Assembly (NCBI GenBank): GCA_004000035.1
Contig: RJAE01000005.1
Coordinates: 1 to 64,000, forward strand
DNA length: 64,000 bases
From: Arthrobacter sulfonylureivorans
Lineage (GTDB): Bacteria > Actinomycetota > Actinomycetes > Actinomycetales > Micrococcaceae
Direction of reading: 5' to 3'
Shown piece after piece: positions 50,587 to 59,122 of the stretch (position 1 is the first letter of the stretch; each line of letters opens with the position of its first letter). Under the pieces are notes generated by a model that saw nothing but the letters and a program-made list of their open reading frames with translations, was not told the origin of the DNA and did not search any database. The translations under genes were made by a program, and so were the position numbers.

Positions 50587-50841
50587 GCGGGATCCCCCTC
50601 TATACGATGCACGCCGCGGCGCACGAGACTGCGGGTCATTCAGGACAATGCCTGCGACAAACCCGGCTTGTGAGGGAGATTACCATTCACCGGCTGCGCC
50701 GCCGCGCCAAGGACACGGCACCCACCGGGATCGTTACCGCGGGACTCGGCCATCCGTGTCCGGCAATCCGCCCAGCCTTGTCGGCCGGTGCGGCACGGGA
50801 GAGTGCGCGCCGCACGGCAACCCGGCCCACCTCCTGACGCA

Positions 50842-50880
50842 TCGATTGATATTCGATAGTAAAGAAGCGATACTCGATGG
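50842..50880 (+). promoter_or_regulatory. candidate leaderless promoter of the DUF2975 operon with repeated TCGAT boxes
   Basis: TTGATA (50846-50851) and GATACT (50869-50874) are 17 bases apart, and the -10 ends six bases before the ATG at 50881. TCGAT occurs at 50842, 50853 and 50874, overlapping both promoter elements at near-helical spacing, and a related CGAT lies at 50868. No ribosome-binding site is present. Autorepression by the XRE protein of this operon is the likely use; binding is inferred. Confidence 0.55.
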
Positions 50881-51360
50881 ATGCGAAAGACTTATCTGGC
50901 GGTCACCGCCCTCAGGATCCTGCTGGTGGTGGCGTTTGCCCTGCTCCTCTTGTTCCAGGTGATGTCGCTGCCGGGCCAATTCGCCCACATGGCAGCGGAA
51001 TCTCCGCAGCTGGCCTACCTGCAGTGGCCGCTGACGGTGTTCTCGATCGTAGAGCTGCTGTGCGTCCAAGCCGTGATCGTCAGCACGTGGAAACTGCTCA
51101 CCCTGGTCAAACACGACCGGATCTTCAGCAGGGCTTCCCTGGCCTGGGTGGACGTCATCGTGTGGGCAGTGGTCGCCGCATGGATCCTGCTCTTTGGCGT
51201 CTTTCTGTTCGTCGGATTCAATGCTGATGACCCCGGCATGCCGCTGCTCCTGTTCCTGTTTGTGGTTGCCGGGGCGGTGCTCGGGCTGCTGCTAGTGGTC
51301 TTGCGGGCCGTGCTGCACCAGGCCATCACCCTGAGGGCCGACATGGACGAGGTGATCTGA
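50881..51360 (+). CDS. DUF2975 family membrane protein (YoaS-like)
   Basis: 159 residues with four predicted membrane helices (about 5-25, 48-70, 88-112, 120-145) and a short charged loop TWKLLTLVKHDRIFSRASLA between helices 2 and 3, typical of DUF2975. It is first in an operon with a small XRE regulator (stop and ATG overlap by one base) and a DUF817 protein, the same order as yoaS-yozG-yoaT in Bacillus subtilis. The function of the family is unknown. No Shine-Dalgarno sequence; the message appears leaderless. Confidence 0.88.
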   Translation: MRKTYLAVTALRILLVVAFALLLLFQVMSLPGQFAHMAAESPQLAYLQWPLTVFSIVELLCVQAVIVSTWKLLTLVKHDRIFSRASLAWVDVIVWAVVAAWILLFGVFLFVGFNADDPGMPLLLFLFVVAGAVLGLLLVVLRAVLHQAITLRADMDEVI

Positions 51361-51566
51361 TGCCGATTGTGGTGCGCATCGACGTCGAGCTGGCGAAACG
51401 AAAAATGAGCGTCGGGGAGTTCGCCGAGCGTGTGGGGCTCACGCCCGCCAACGTGGCCGTGCTGAAGAACGGCCGGGCCAAAGCCGTGCGCTTCAGCACC
51501 TTGGACGCAATGTGCCGTGTGCTGGAATGCCAGCCCGGCGACTTGCTTGAGTGGGTTGAGGAGTGA
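51360..51566 (+). CDS. XRE-family small transcriptional regulator (YozG-like)
   Basis: 68 residues, essentially one Cro/C1-type helix-turn-helix: VRIDVELAKRKMSVGEFAER, VGLTPANVAVLKNGRAKAVR, then FSTLDAMCRVLECQPGDLLE. The order and spacing (MSVGEFAERVGLTPANVAVLKNG as helices 2-3) are those of the YozG type that travels with DUF2975 proteins. It starts within the upstream stop codon (TGATG) and its own stop overlaps the GTG of the DUF817 gene, so all three are translated together. It probably regulates this operon through the TCGAT boxes. Confidence 0.93.
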   Translation: MPIVVRIDVELAKRKMSVGEFAERVGLTPANVAVLKNGRAKAVRFSTLDAMCRVLECQPGDLLEWVEE

Positions 51567-52417
51567 CCGGCATCGGCGCTGCAGCGGTTGCTCCGCCGCT
51601 TCCGGTGCTCCGGCGCGCCGGGTCAGCAGCGGCCCAGTTGCTCCGGTTCGCTTGGCTACAGGTGCAGTGCTGCTTGTTCGCCGCCGCGATTTTTGCGGGC
51701 CTCGCGGTGAGTACGGCAGTGCCCTTGCCGCTCCCCCGCTACGATGCCCTGCTGGTTTACGGGTTGGTGCTCACCGCGGTGTTCTACCTGCTGCGGCTGG
51801 AAACGGGCCGCGAGGTGGCGGTCATCTTCGGCTTCCATCTGGTCGGGTTGGCGCTGGAACTGTTCAAGGTCCAGATGGGCTCGTGGTCCTACCCGGAGGA
51901 GGCATGGACCAAGGTTGCGGGTGTGCCGCTCTACTCCGGCTTCATGTATGCGGCCGTGGGCTCCTACATTTGCCAGGCGTTCCGCAGGTTTGACCTGCGG
52001 ATCAACAGCTTCCCGTGGGTCCCGGCCGCGGCGCTGGCCGTCGCAGCCTACGCTAACTTTTACACCCACCACTACCTGCCGGACCTGCGCTGGGTGGTCG
52101 CTGCCGGCTTCGTCGTGGTGCTCTGGCGCAGCCGGGTGTTGTTCACCGTGGGGCGGTGCCGCTATGCCATGCCGCTGAGCCTGTCCTTTGTCCTGATCGG
52201 CTTTTTCCTGTGGGTCGCCGAGAACGCCGCCACCCTGCTGGGCGCATGGCAGTATCCGGACCAGTCGCAGATCTGGCAGATGGTCCACGTGGGCAAATGG
52301 GGTTCCTGGGCCCTGCTGGTCAGCCTCAGCTTCGTCCTGGTGGCGGCGGTGAAGTCGCAGGAGGGCCGCTTCTACGGCGGGGCCGGTGCGGTGCCCTCTG
52401 TTGAACCGCCACGCTGA
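51563..52417 (+). CDS. DUF817 family membrane protein (YoaT-like)
   Basis: 284 residues with about eight membrane helices and the family stretches GFHLVGLALELFKVQMGSWS, YPEEAWTKVAGVPLYSGFMY and NAATLLGAWQYPDQ. The W-x-YPE and GVPLYSGFMYA patterns identify DUF817. Start GTG 51563 overlaps the XRE stop, with GGTTGAGGAG upstream. A Trp/Glu/Asp-rich set of conserved residues facing the membrane suggests an enzyme or transporter, but the function of the family is unknown. Confidence 0.88.
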   Translation: MTGIGAAAVAPPLPVLRRAGSAAAQLLRFAWLQVQCCLFAAAIFAGLAVSTAVPLPLPRYDALLVYGLVLTAVFYLLRLETGREVAVIFGFHLVGLALELFKVQMGSWSYPEEAWTKVAGVPLYSGFMYAAVGSYICQAFRRFDLRINSFPWVPAAALAVAAYANFYTHHYLPDLRWVVAAGFVVVLWRSRVLFTVGRCRYAMPLSLSFVLIGFFLWVAENAATLLGAWQYPDQSQIWQMVHVGKWGSWALLVSLSFVLVAAVKSQEGRFYGGAGAVPSVEPPR

Positions 52418-52475
52418 CGGTAGCCTGCTCACACAGGCGGGCCGATGATGGACCGCCCGGCGATCAGGAGGGGCA

Positions 52476-52847
52476 ATGCGCGGGACCGGCGGCATCACTG
52501 CCTTGATGTTCGGGATCATCTTGGCCATTGCCGTCCTGCATTTGTCCGGCCATGAAGACTGGGCCGGGTATGGCATCCAGGGCCTGATGATCCTGGCCGT
52601 CGTGGCGACCGTGGTTCGCTCGATCCGGGGCCGCAAGCACACGGTTGCCCGCCCGATGGCGGATTCGGGCAGCGTCGTCAACGATCTGTATTTGGGTACC
52701 GTCTACAGCGGGCCGCGGATTGTCGCGCCGCCGCAAGCAAAGCAAGTCGAACTGGTCATTGATGACGGTGAGCGGCGGGAGTTCTTGAAGGCTCTCGACG
52801 ACGCAGACCCTCGGTCTGAGGGCGGAAAAACCGGGGAACTGCCTTAG
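52476..52847 (+). CDS. small two-helix membrane protein, hypothetical
   Basis: 123 residues from ATG 52476, with AGGAGGGG just upstream. Two hydrophobic helices (about 8-25 and 33-48) are followed by a basic turn (RSIRGRKH) and an acidic cytoplasmic tail ending DDADPRSEGGKTGELP. No family recognised. It follows the DUF817 gene by 58 bases and might be in the same transcript. It converges on the universal stress protein gene. Confidence 0.65.
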   Translation: MRGTGGITALMFGIILAIAVLHLSGHEDWAGYGIQGLMILAVVATVVRSIRGRKHTVARPMADSGSVVNDLYLGTVYSGPRIVAPPQAKQVELVIDDGERREFLKALDDADPRSEGGKTGELP

Positions 52848-52902
52848 CCGCCAGCCGCGAGGTCAACAGCGGCGCCCCCACAACAAACAGCCGTCCGGCC
52901 TC

Positions 52903-53766
52903 TTATTCCCGCAGCCCGTCGACTTCCCGCGGGACCACCACCATGGGCACCGGCAAGGAGCGGAGGACCTTGTGTGCGGTGGCGCCGAGGAACAGCCGGT
53001 TGTGCTGGGCCAGCCGGCTGGAGCCCATGACCACCAGTTCGCCGTCGTCCCAATCCAGCGAGTCGATGGCCTCCTCGATGTTGCGGCCGTGCGCCACGGT
53101 AACGGTCGCCTTGCCCGGCGGCAGTTCGGTGGCGGCTTGCGCGAGCACCGAATTCGCATGCAGGTGGGCACTGTGGATGGCTTCGCCGCTGTCGGAGTCC
53201 TCGCGCGTGTCCAGCGACACCAGGGAGACCAGCCGCAACTGCAGGCCGCGGCGGGAAGCAGCGTTCAGGGCAACGTCCCGGGCGGCCTGGGCACCTTGCC
53301 GCTCCCCGATGAACGCAGTCAACCGGGTCAGCGGCTCCGTCCGCTGGTAGCCGCGGGGCGCCAGCGCCACCGGAATCGGCGAGGCATGCAGGAGCGCGTT
53401 TGCCACGCTGCCCACCGTGAAGCGCTTGAACAAACTACTGCTGCTGGCGCCGATGACGATCAGCCGGGCACCCGCTTCTTCACCGGCTGCGATCAGGCCC
53501 TCCGCGAAGGACTCGGCCGAGCGTACTTTGAATTGGGCATCCACATCGGCCGGAATCAACTTCAAAGCCTCGCGGCGGGCAGTGAGGACTTCCTGCTCGC
53601 TGGCGCTGGCGCGTTTGCCTTCAGGGTTCAACGCCACATATGGAGCGTTGTCTGCCACGACGTAGACAATATCCAGCCCCGTTCCCTGGGTCCGGGCGAT
53701 GGCCACGGCCAGCGCCACGGCATCGGCTCCCCGTTCGTCCGGTTGGTAACCCACCACATAGCGCAT
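52903..53766 (-). CDS. universal stress protein with two tandem Usp domains
   Basis: 287 residues starting at ATG 53766 (MRYVVGYQPDERGADAVALA). Two Usp alpha/beta domains: the first ends with the ATP-binding-type GARLIVIGASSSSLFKRFTVGS, the second with GELVVMGSSRLAQHNRLFLG, both close to the GX2GX9G(S/T) pattern of nucleotide-binding members. Such proteins respond to starvation, oxidative or oxygen stress, with unclear biochemistry. It lies 249 bases downstream of gabT beyond a strong hairpin, so it is expressed separately. Confidence 0.9.
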   Translation of the reverse strand: MRYVVGYQPDERGADAVALAVAIARTQGTGLDIVYVVADNAPYVALNPEGKRASASEQEVLTARREALKLIPADVDAQFKVRSAESFAEGLIAAGEEAGARLIVIGASSSSLFKRFTVGSVANALLHASPIPVALAPRGYQRTEPLTRLTAFIGERQGAQAARDVALNAASRRGLQLRLVSLVSLDTREDSDSGEAIHSAHLHANSVLAQAATELPPGKATVTVAHGRNIEEAIDSLDWDDGELVVMGSSRLAQHNRLFLGATAHKVLRSLPVPMVVVPREVDGLRE

Positions 53767-53941
53767 GCGACAACCCCTGTCCTGTGTCCACGGAGCAGCG
53801 GATGCGACGGCGTCGGCACATCCGCATCCCATGAGGCGACTGTGGTTCCGACTCTAGTCCGCGAGCGCCCGCGGCAACAGGGCGGCAGCTGCGTGCCGCC
53901 CTACGTCCCGGCCGGACGCCTGAAACCGCCGGGAACGACCG

Positions 53942-53998
53942 CGGGGCGGCCACCGGACACCCGTCCCACAGGGACGAAGGGATCCGGCGGCCGCCCCG
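53942..53998 (-). terminator. terminator after gabT
   Basis: GGGGCGGCC (53943-53951) pairs with GGCCGCCCC (53989-53997), with inner CCGGA/TCCGG pairs, giving a long GC-rich hairpin 18 bases beyond the gabT stop. Confidence 0.75.
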
Positions 53999-54015
53999 GA
54001 GGACGTAACCAAAGG

Positions 54016-55404
54016 CTAGGCCGCAGCTGCCTTGCGGATGGCTGCTTCCAGCACGTCCAGAGCGTCGGCCAGCAGCTCGTCGCCGATGACCAGCGGCGGC
54101 AGCAGGCGCACCACGTTGCCGTACGTGCCGCAGGTGAGGATGATGACGCCTTCCTGCAGGCAGGCCGCGGCGATCTCCTTGGTGGCCTCGGCGTTCGGCT
54201 CCTTGGTGGTCGCGCCGGTGCCCGGCTTGACGAACTCCATCGCCAGCATGGCGCCGCGGCCGCGCAGGTCGCCGATGATGTCCACGTCCTCGGCCAGCTT
54301 CCGCAGCCGGCCCATGACCTGCTCCTCGATGTGCCGGGCCCGGGCGCTCAGGTCCTGGGCCTCCATGGTCTCGATGGCAGCCAGCGCGGCCGCACAGGCC
54401 ACCGGGTTGCCGCCGTAGGTGCCGCCCAGTCCACCCGGGTGCACGGCGTCCATCAGTTCGGCGCGGCCGGTGATGGCGGACAGCGGCATACCACCGGCAA
54501 TGCCCTTGGCCATCGTGATGATGTCGGGCACCACGCCGTCGTGCTCGGAGGCGAACCAGGAACCGGTGCGGCAGAATCCGGACTGGACCTCGTCCGCAAT
54601 GAACACCACGCCCTTCTCCTTGGCCCACTTCGCCAGCGCCGGCAAGAAGCCCTCGGCCGGGACAATGAAGCCGCCCTCGCCCTGGATCGGCTCGATCAGG
54701 ATGGCTGCCACGTTCTCGGCGCCGACCTGCTTCTCGATCATGGTGATCGCGCGGGCTGCGGCGTCCTCGCCTGTCATTTTCCCGGCGATGCCGGTTTCCT
54801 CGCGGTACGGGTAGCTCATCGGCACCCGGTAGATCTCCGGGGCGAACGGGCCGAAGCTGCCGGCCGGGCTGGACTTGTACGGGTTGGCCTTGGCGGTCAG
54901 CCCCATCGTCAGGTTGGTGCGGCCATGGTAGGCGTGGTCAAAAGCGACGACGGCGGTGCGCCCGGTGGCGATGCGTGCCACCTTCACTGCGTTCTCCACT
55001 GCTTCGGCACCGGAGTTGAACAGCACGGAGCGCTTCTCGTGGTCGCCCGGCGTCAGCTCGGCCAGCTTTTCGGCCACCGCAATGTAGCCCTCGTACGGGC
55101 TGACCATGAAGCAGGTGTGGGTGAACTTGGCAACCTGCTCCTGCACGGCGGCGACGACGGCGGGGTCCGAGGCGCCGACGCTGGTGACGGCAATGCCGGA
55201 GCCCAGGTCGATGAACGAGTTGCCGTCCACATCGGTGATGATGCCGCCGTCGGCGTCGGCCACGTAGACCGGGACGCTGGAGGCGACGCCACCGGCGACC
55301 ACGGCGCTGCGGCGGGCAGCCAGTTCAGCGGACTTGGGGCCGGGGAAACCCGCGGACACATCGCGCTTCTGTTCAAGCCGGTACTGGGTCGTCTGAGTGG
55401 TCAT
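54016..55404 (-). CDS. gabT: 4-aminobutyrate (GABA) aminotransferase
   Basis: 462 residues; class III PLP aminotransferase that converts GABA and 2-oxoglutarate to succinate semialdehyde and glutamate. Key stretches: VLFNSGAEAVENAVKVAR, FDHAYHGRTNLTMGLT, the PLP-contact Asp in VFIADEVQSGFCRTG, and the Schiff-base lysine Lys300 in IITMAKGIAGGMPL. The start is ATG 55404. The neighbouring NSS-type transporter and PucR regulator (PucR members such as GabR-like proteins often control amino-acid catabolism) suggest uptake and use of an amino acid or GABA together, though whether the transporter takes GABA is not shown. Confidence 0.9.
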   Translation of the reverse strand: MTTQTTQYRLEQKRDVSAGFPGPKSAELAARRSAVVAGGVASSVPVYVADADGGIITDVDGNSFIDLGSGIAVTSVGASDPAVVAAVQEQVAKFTHTCFMVSPYEGYIAVAEKLAELTPGDHEKRSVLFNSGAEAVENAVKVARIATGRTAVVAFDHAYHGRTNLTMGLTAKANPYKSSPAGSFGPFAPEIYRVPMSYPYREETGIAGKMTGEDAAARAITMIEKQVGAENVAAILIEPIQGEGGFIVPAEGFLPALAKWAKEKGVVFIADEVQSGFCRTGSWFASEHDGVVPDIITMAKGIAGGMPLSAITGRAELMDAVHPGGLGGTYGGNPVACAAALAAIETMEAQDLSARARHIEEQVMGRLRKLAEDVDIIGDLRGRGAMLAMEFVKPGTGATTKEPNAEATKEIAAACLQEGVIILTCGTYGNVVRLLPPLVIGDELLADALDVLEAAIRKAAAA

Positions 55405-55689
55405 GGTGTGCCTTTCACGTTGGGGTGGGGATGCCGCCGGCAGTCTGGACGCCCGGCGCACGCATGTCCCAGCCGCGGCCCGGCCATGGTGGAGGTCGTT
55501 CAGCCGTCGGACAGCGCGTGCCAGGGGGAAGCCGTGCTCTACAGCGAGATTACGGTTTCCGCCCGACTGCTGCCTATGGCGCCCCGCACAGCTAATGTGC
55601 CATTCCACCGTGCAATTGGCCAGACATGCCGACGGTGGAGTCCTCCGACACATCGGCCGGAGGGCGCCACCTGGCAAAGGCCAACCGGT

Positions 55690-55827
55690 TCAGAGTTCCG
55701 GAGCGTGCTCCGCCGGCATTGCCCCATCGTCTTCTGGGTGGCGGTTGAGGTTGACCAGTGCCAGCGCCAGCCCTCCCCACACGGTGAGGATGGCGATGAT
55801 CAACATCACGATCGCTGCGGTGCTCAT
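55690..55827 (-). CDS. MetS-like small subunit of the NSS transporter
   Basis: A 45-residue protein: [20 protein letters not shown], then [14 protein letters not shown] and an acidic tail. One membrane helix followed by NLNRHPED is the signature of the small subunit of methionine/alanine-importing NSS transporters (MetS in Corynebacterium, with MetP). It starts at 55827 within the stop of the large transporter gene (ATGA overlap), so the two are translated together. Confidence 0.92.
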   Translation of the reverse strand: MSTAAIVMLIIAILTVWGGLALALVNLNRHPEDDGAMPAEHAPEL

Positions 55828-57395
55828 CGTTGTGCCTCCTGCAGGGTTGGGGAATCCAGTTCCGGATCATTTGCGGCCGAGTTCCTGCCCCACGGAATCA
55901 GCGAGAGCAGGAAGGCCACGACGACCAGGCCGCCGGCCATCCCCCAGCCGAAGACGTTGACAAACCAGTCGGGCATGGGCGGATCCCCGTAGCCTTCCTG
56001 GATCCTCTTGATCACTTCGCTGATCAGGATGTAGCCCAGCACGATCGGCGAGACGATGCCGACCATGATCCGCCACCACAGTCCCAGCTTGATGGACGAC
56101 ACTTCGCTGACATGTCCGCCCAGCAGCGGCAACTTGCGGAAGCCATAGGTCACCAGCAGCACCGTCACCAGGGCACACGCCATGATGCCGAAGTTGTTGA
56201 CGAACGCGTCGGTGACATCCAGCAGGTTCAGGCCGGTGGTGGTCGGGAACAGCAGGATGGAAATCAACGCCAGCGGGATGCCTACGCACCAGGTGGTCTT
56301 GACCCGGCTCATGCCCAGCTTGTCCTGCACCGCCGCGATGATGACCTCAATGATGCTGATCAGCGAGGTGAAGCCGGCGAACACCAGCGAGCCGAAGAAA
56401 AGCACTCCCAGCAATCCGCCCAGCGGTGCCTCGGAAATGATCGTGGGGAAGGCGATGAAGGCCAGGCCGATCCCGCCGGCGGCAACATCGCCGACCTCGG
56501 CACCGGAGCTGAAGGCCATGAAGCCCACCGCGGCGAAAACACCAATGCCGGCCAGGATCTCGAAGCCGGAGTTCGCGAAGCCCACCACGAAGCCGGAGCC
56601 GGTCAAGTCCGTCTTGTGCTTGAGGTAGGACGCGTAAGTGACCATGATGCCGAAGGCCACGGACAACGAGAAGAAGATCTGGCCATAGGCCGCAGCCCAT
56701 ACCGTGGTGTTCGTGAGCGCGCCCCAGTCCGGGGTGAACAGCGCATTCAGCCCATCGGCGGCGCCCGGCAGGAACAACGACTGCACCACCAGGATCAGGA
56801 ACATGACCAGCAGCAGCGGCAGGAAAATGATGTTCGCCCGGCCGATGCCCTTCTGCACGCCGGCGGCCAGCACCAGCAGGACCACGGCCCAGACAATGAT
56901 CAGCGGGATCAGGACCATGGGCACGAAATCGAAGCCGATGTTCACGGCCTCGCTCACCTGCAGGAAGGAGCCTATGAAGAACCCTGCCGGGTCATCGCCC
57001 CACGCTTCCGTGACCGAGAAGATCATGTACATCGCGGCCCACGCGATGATCACCGCGTAGTAGACGCAGATGATGAAGCAGATGGCCACCTGCCACCAGC
57101 CCAGTCCTTCGGCGCCGCGGGCCAACCGGCGGTAGGCCAGCGGGGCGGATCCACGGTGGCGGTGCCCCACTGCGTAGTCCAGGAACAGCAGCGGGATGCC
57201 GGCCGTCAGCAGGGCCACCAGATACGGAATGATGAAGGCGCCGCCGCCGTTTTCGTAGGCGACATAGGGGAAGCGCCAGATGTTGCCCAGGCCGACGGCG
57301 GAGCCGATCGCCGCAAGGATGAACACCTTGCGCGTGGACCACATCTCGCGCTTGGGCGTGGCGCCCGGCACGGCCTGCGGTGTAGGGGTACTCAT
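55824..57395 (-). CDS. sodium-dependent amino-acid transporter, NSS family (MetP-like)
   Basis: 523 residues with twelve predicted helices. The NSS signature opens the core: [40 protein letters not shown], the sodium- and substrate-binding region of LeuT-fold transporters. The extended C-terminus ends with an acidic tail. Linked by ATGA overlap to the small subunit gene, which is characteristic of the MetPS type importing methionine and alanine. It is divergent from the pucR gene, whose product is the likely regulator. Specificity for methionine or alanine is inferred from the small subunit; GABA-related substrates cannot be ruled out. Confidence 0.92.
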   Translation of the reverse strand: MSTPTPQAVPGATPKREMWSTRKVFILAAIGSAVGLGNIWRFPYVAYENGGGAFIIPYLVALLTAGIPLLFLDYAVGHRHRGSAPLAYRRLARGAEGLGWWQVAICFIICVYYAVIIAWAAMYMIFSVTEAWGDDPAGFFIGSFLQVSEAVNIGFDFVPMVLIPLIIVWAVVLLVLAAGVQKGIGRANIIFLPLLLVMFLILVVQSLFLPGAADGLNALFTPDWGALTNTTVWAAAYGQIFFSLSVAFGIMVTYASYLKHKTDLTGSGFVVGFANSGFEILAGIGVFAAVGFMAFSSGAEVGDVAAGGIGLAFIAFPTIISEAPLGGLLGVLFFGSLVFAGFTSLISIIEVIIAAVQDKLGMSRVKTTWCVGIPLALISILLFPTTTGLNLLDVTDAFVNNFGIMACALVTVLLVTYGFRKLPLLGGHVSEVSSIKLGLWWRIMVGIVSPIVLGYILISEVIKRIQEGYGDPPMPDWFVNVFGWGMAGGLVVVAFLLSLIPWGRNSAANDPELDSPTLQEAQR

Positions 57396-57590
57396 GAATG
57401 GACCTCAAAGGGTAGCGATTTCGGTGCTGTGACGGCTATTACGCCGCGGACCATCCTAACGGCGCTGCCCCGGCGCCGGAAACCGCGAAGGCCCGGCCAG
57501 CCGCTGCTGCACGACGATTCCCCCGGCGGCCAGCAATTCCCCAGCTCCACGGCGCCCGCTCGGCATCCGCATTATAGTGCACCTGCACAA

Positions 57591-57612
57591 CGGATGTCCG
57601 TATAGTGTGAGC
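57591..57612 (+). promoter_or_regulatory. candidate leaderless pucR promoter with inverted repeat
   Basis: TATAGT (57601-57606) is followed by GTGAGC and the ATG at 57613, placing the transcription start on the start codon. Just upstream ACGGATGTCCGT (57590-57601) is an inverted repeat with 5-bp arms, covering the spacer next to the -10, and could bind PucR. The -35 is poor. No Shine-Dalgarno sequence is present. Confidence 0.5.
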
Positions 57613-59064
57613 ATGGCTGTGACTCTCGCCAAACTCTTGGCTTCCCCTGCGCTGCACCTGAAACTGGTCGGCACCGCGCAGGGCGACCCGGACGCGCCCA
57701 TCACCTGGGTGGCATCCACGGAACTGGAGGATCCGCTGCCCTTCCTAAGCGGCGGAGAGGTGGTGCTGACCACCGGCCTGCGGCAGAAGACCGCGGCCGC
57801 GCAGCGCAAGTTCGTGGCGCGCGTCCACCAGGCCGGTGCGGTCGGCATGGGCTTCGCGCTGGGGCTCACGCACCGCAGGGTCCCGCCGGGGGTGCTGGCG
57901 GCAGCCAATGAGCTTGAGCTGCCGGTCTTTGAAGTGCCCTACGAGACCCCGTTCGTGGCGATCAGCAAGATGGTGGCCGATGCGATTTCCGCCGACCACT
58001 ACAATCGGCTGGAGCACCTGCTCAAGGACCACCAGGCGCTGGCGGCCTCGTTGCTGGGCGGTGGCGGTCTCCCCGCGCTGCTGCGCAAGCTCGCCGCGAT
58101 GGTGGGCACCGACGTCGTGCTGTCCCAGTACGGCACCCGGCTGTACGGAACCGGCGGCAAGCGCGCCAGTTGGCACGAGGTTCCGATCTGGCACGAGGTT
58201 CCGATCGCCACGGGGCTGAAGGACCGCTGCACACTGGCGCTGGCCGAGCCGTATGAGCGCAACGCCATCGTGGACTACGCGCAGAGCCTGATCAGCCTGG
58301 AGCTGAGCAACCGGGCCCACCGCCGCGCAGCCGACCGGCGCTCCGTGGGACAGGTGCTGCTGGACGTGGTGGGCGGCGTGCTGCAGGGCGGGGACGCGTC
58401 GCTGCGGCTGAGCAACGTGGGGATCGACGCCGGACGGCGGCAATTGGTGGTCATGGTGCAGGTGGCCGGGGCCCAGCGCCGGGCGCTGCCCACGTTGCCC
58501 CTGCCCGCCGCGTTCGACGGCGTGGTGACCGGTCTGGTGGACGAGCGGCTGGTGCTGGTGGTGCAGGGCGCCGAATCTGGTGAATCGCTGGGCCGGGAGC
58601 TGAGCACCTACCTGCAGAACGCGGGCATCACGGCGACCGTGGGCGTGGGCGGCAGTTATGCCCAGGCGAACGGGCTGCGCTGGAGCTACTTCGAGGCCAA
58701 GGAGGCGGTGGGCCGGGGCGGGCGGCTGAACGTGCCGCAGCGGCTGTCGCTGACCTCCCTCCTGCTGGCCTCGGAGGATGTGCCGCTGGGCGATCTGGCG
58801 GCCGAAGCGCTGGACCCGCTGGCCGACTTCGACGCCGCGCATGATGCCGCCCTGCTGCCCACCTTGCAGACCTACTTGGAGCTGAACGGATCGGTAGCTG
58901 CCGTGGCGGAGGAGCTGGGACTGCATCGGAACTCCGTTCGCTACCGGCTGTCCCAGATCGTGGAGCTGACCGGCTACGACCCCGCCCGCACCGCGGACCG
59001 GGTGCACCTGTGGCTGGCCCTGACGGTGCGGCGGCTGGGTTCCGACTCGGGGTCGCAAGGCTAG
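57613..59064 (+). CDS. PucR-family transcriptional regulator
   Basis: 483 residues with the PucR N-terminal domain (LAKLLASPALHLKLVGTAQG, then ITWVASTELEDPLPFLSGGE, VLTTGL and GFALGLTHRRVP) and the C-terminal PucR helix-turn-helix (LPTLQTYLELNGSVAAVAEE, LGLHRNSVRYRLSQIVELTG). The middle is a GGDEF-like effector domain. PucR-type proteins activate amine, purine or amino-acid catabolism genes in response to pathway metabolites. It is divergent from the NSS transporter and near gabT, so these are the likely targets. An 18-bp tandem duplication lies inside the gene. Confidence 0.9.
   Translation: MAVTLAKLLASPALHLKLVGTAQGDPDAPITWVASTELEDPLPFLSGGEVVLTTGLRQKTAAAQRKFVARVHQAGAVGMGFALGLTHRRVPPGVLAAANELELPVFEVPYETPFVAISKMVADAISADHYNRLEHLLKDHQALAASLLGGGGLPALLRKLAAMVGTDVVLSQYGTRLYGTGGKRASWHEVPIWHEVPIATGLKDRCTLALAEPYERNAIVDYAQSLISLELSNRAHRRAADRRSVGQVLLDVVGGVLQGGDASLRLSNVGIDAGRRQLVVMVQVAGAQRRALPTLPLPAAFDGVVTGLVDERLVLVVQGAESGESLGRELSTYLQNAGITATVGVGGSYAQANGLRWSYFEAKEAVGRGGRLNVPQRLSLTSLLLASEDVPLGDLAAEALDPLADFDAAHDAALLPTLQTYLELNGSVAAVAEELGLHRNSVRYRLSQIVELTGYDPARTADRVHLWLALTVRRLGSDSGSQG
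58171..58206 (+). repeat. in-frame 18-bp tandem duplication inside pucR
   Basis: TGGCACGAGGTTCCGATC is repeated exactly (58171-58188 and 58189-58206), doubling the residues WHEVPI. The copies are identical at the DNA level and in frame, so the protein gains six residues in its middle domain. Confidence 0.95.
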
Positions 59065-59122
59065 CCCGGGCGGCCCCTCCCGAACGCTTGTCATAAGTGG
59101 GCGCAGGCACAAGGCTGGGGTC

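Noticed and set aside
52972-55992. 1006-codon open frame on the plus strand opposite gabT and the stress-protein gene
   Set aside because: Shadow of two genes with unmistakable motifs on the other strand; the composition is Gly/His/Arg-rich with no domain.
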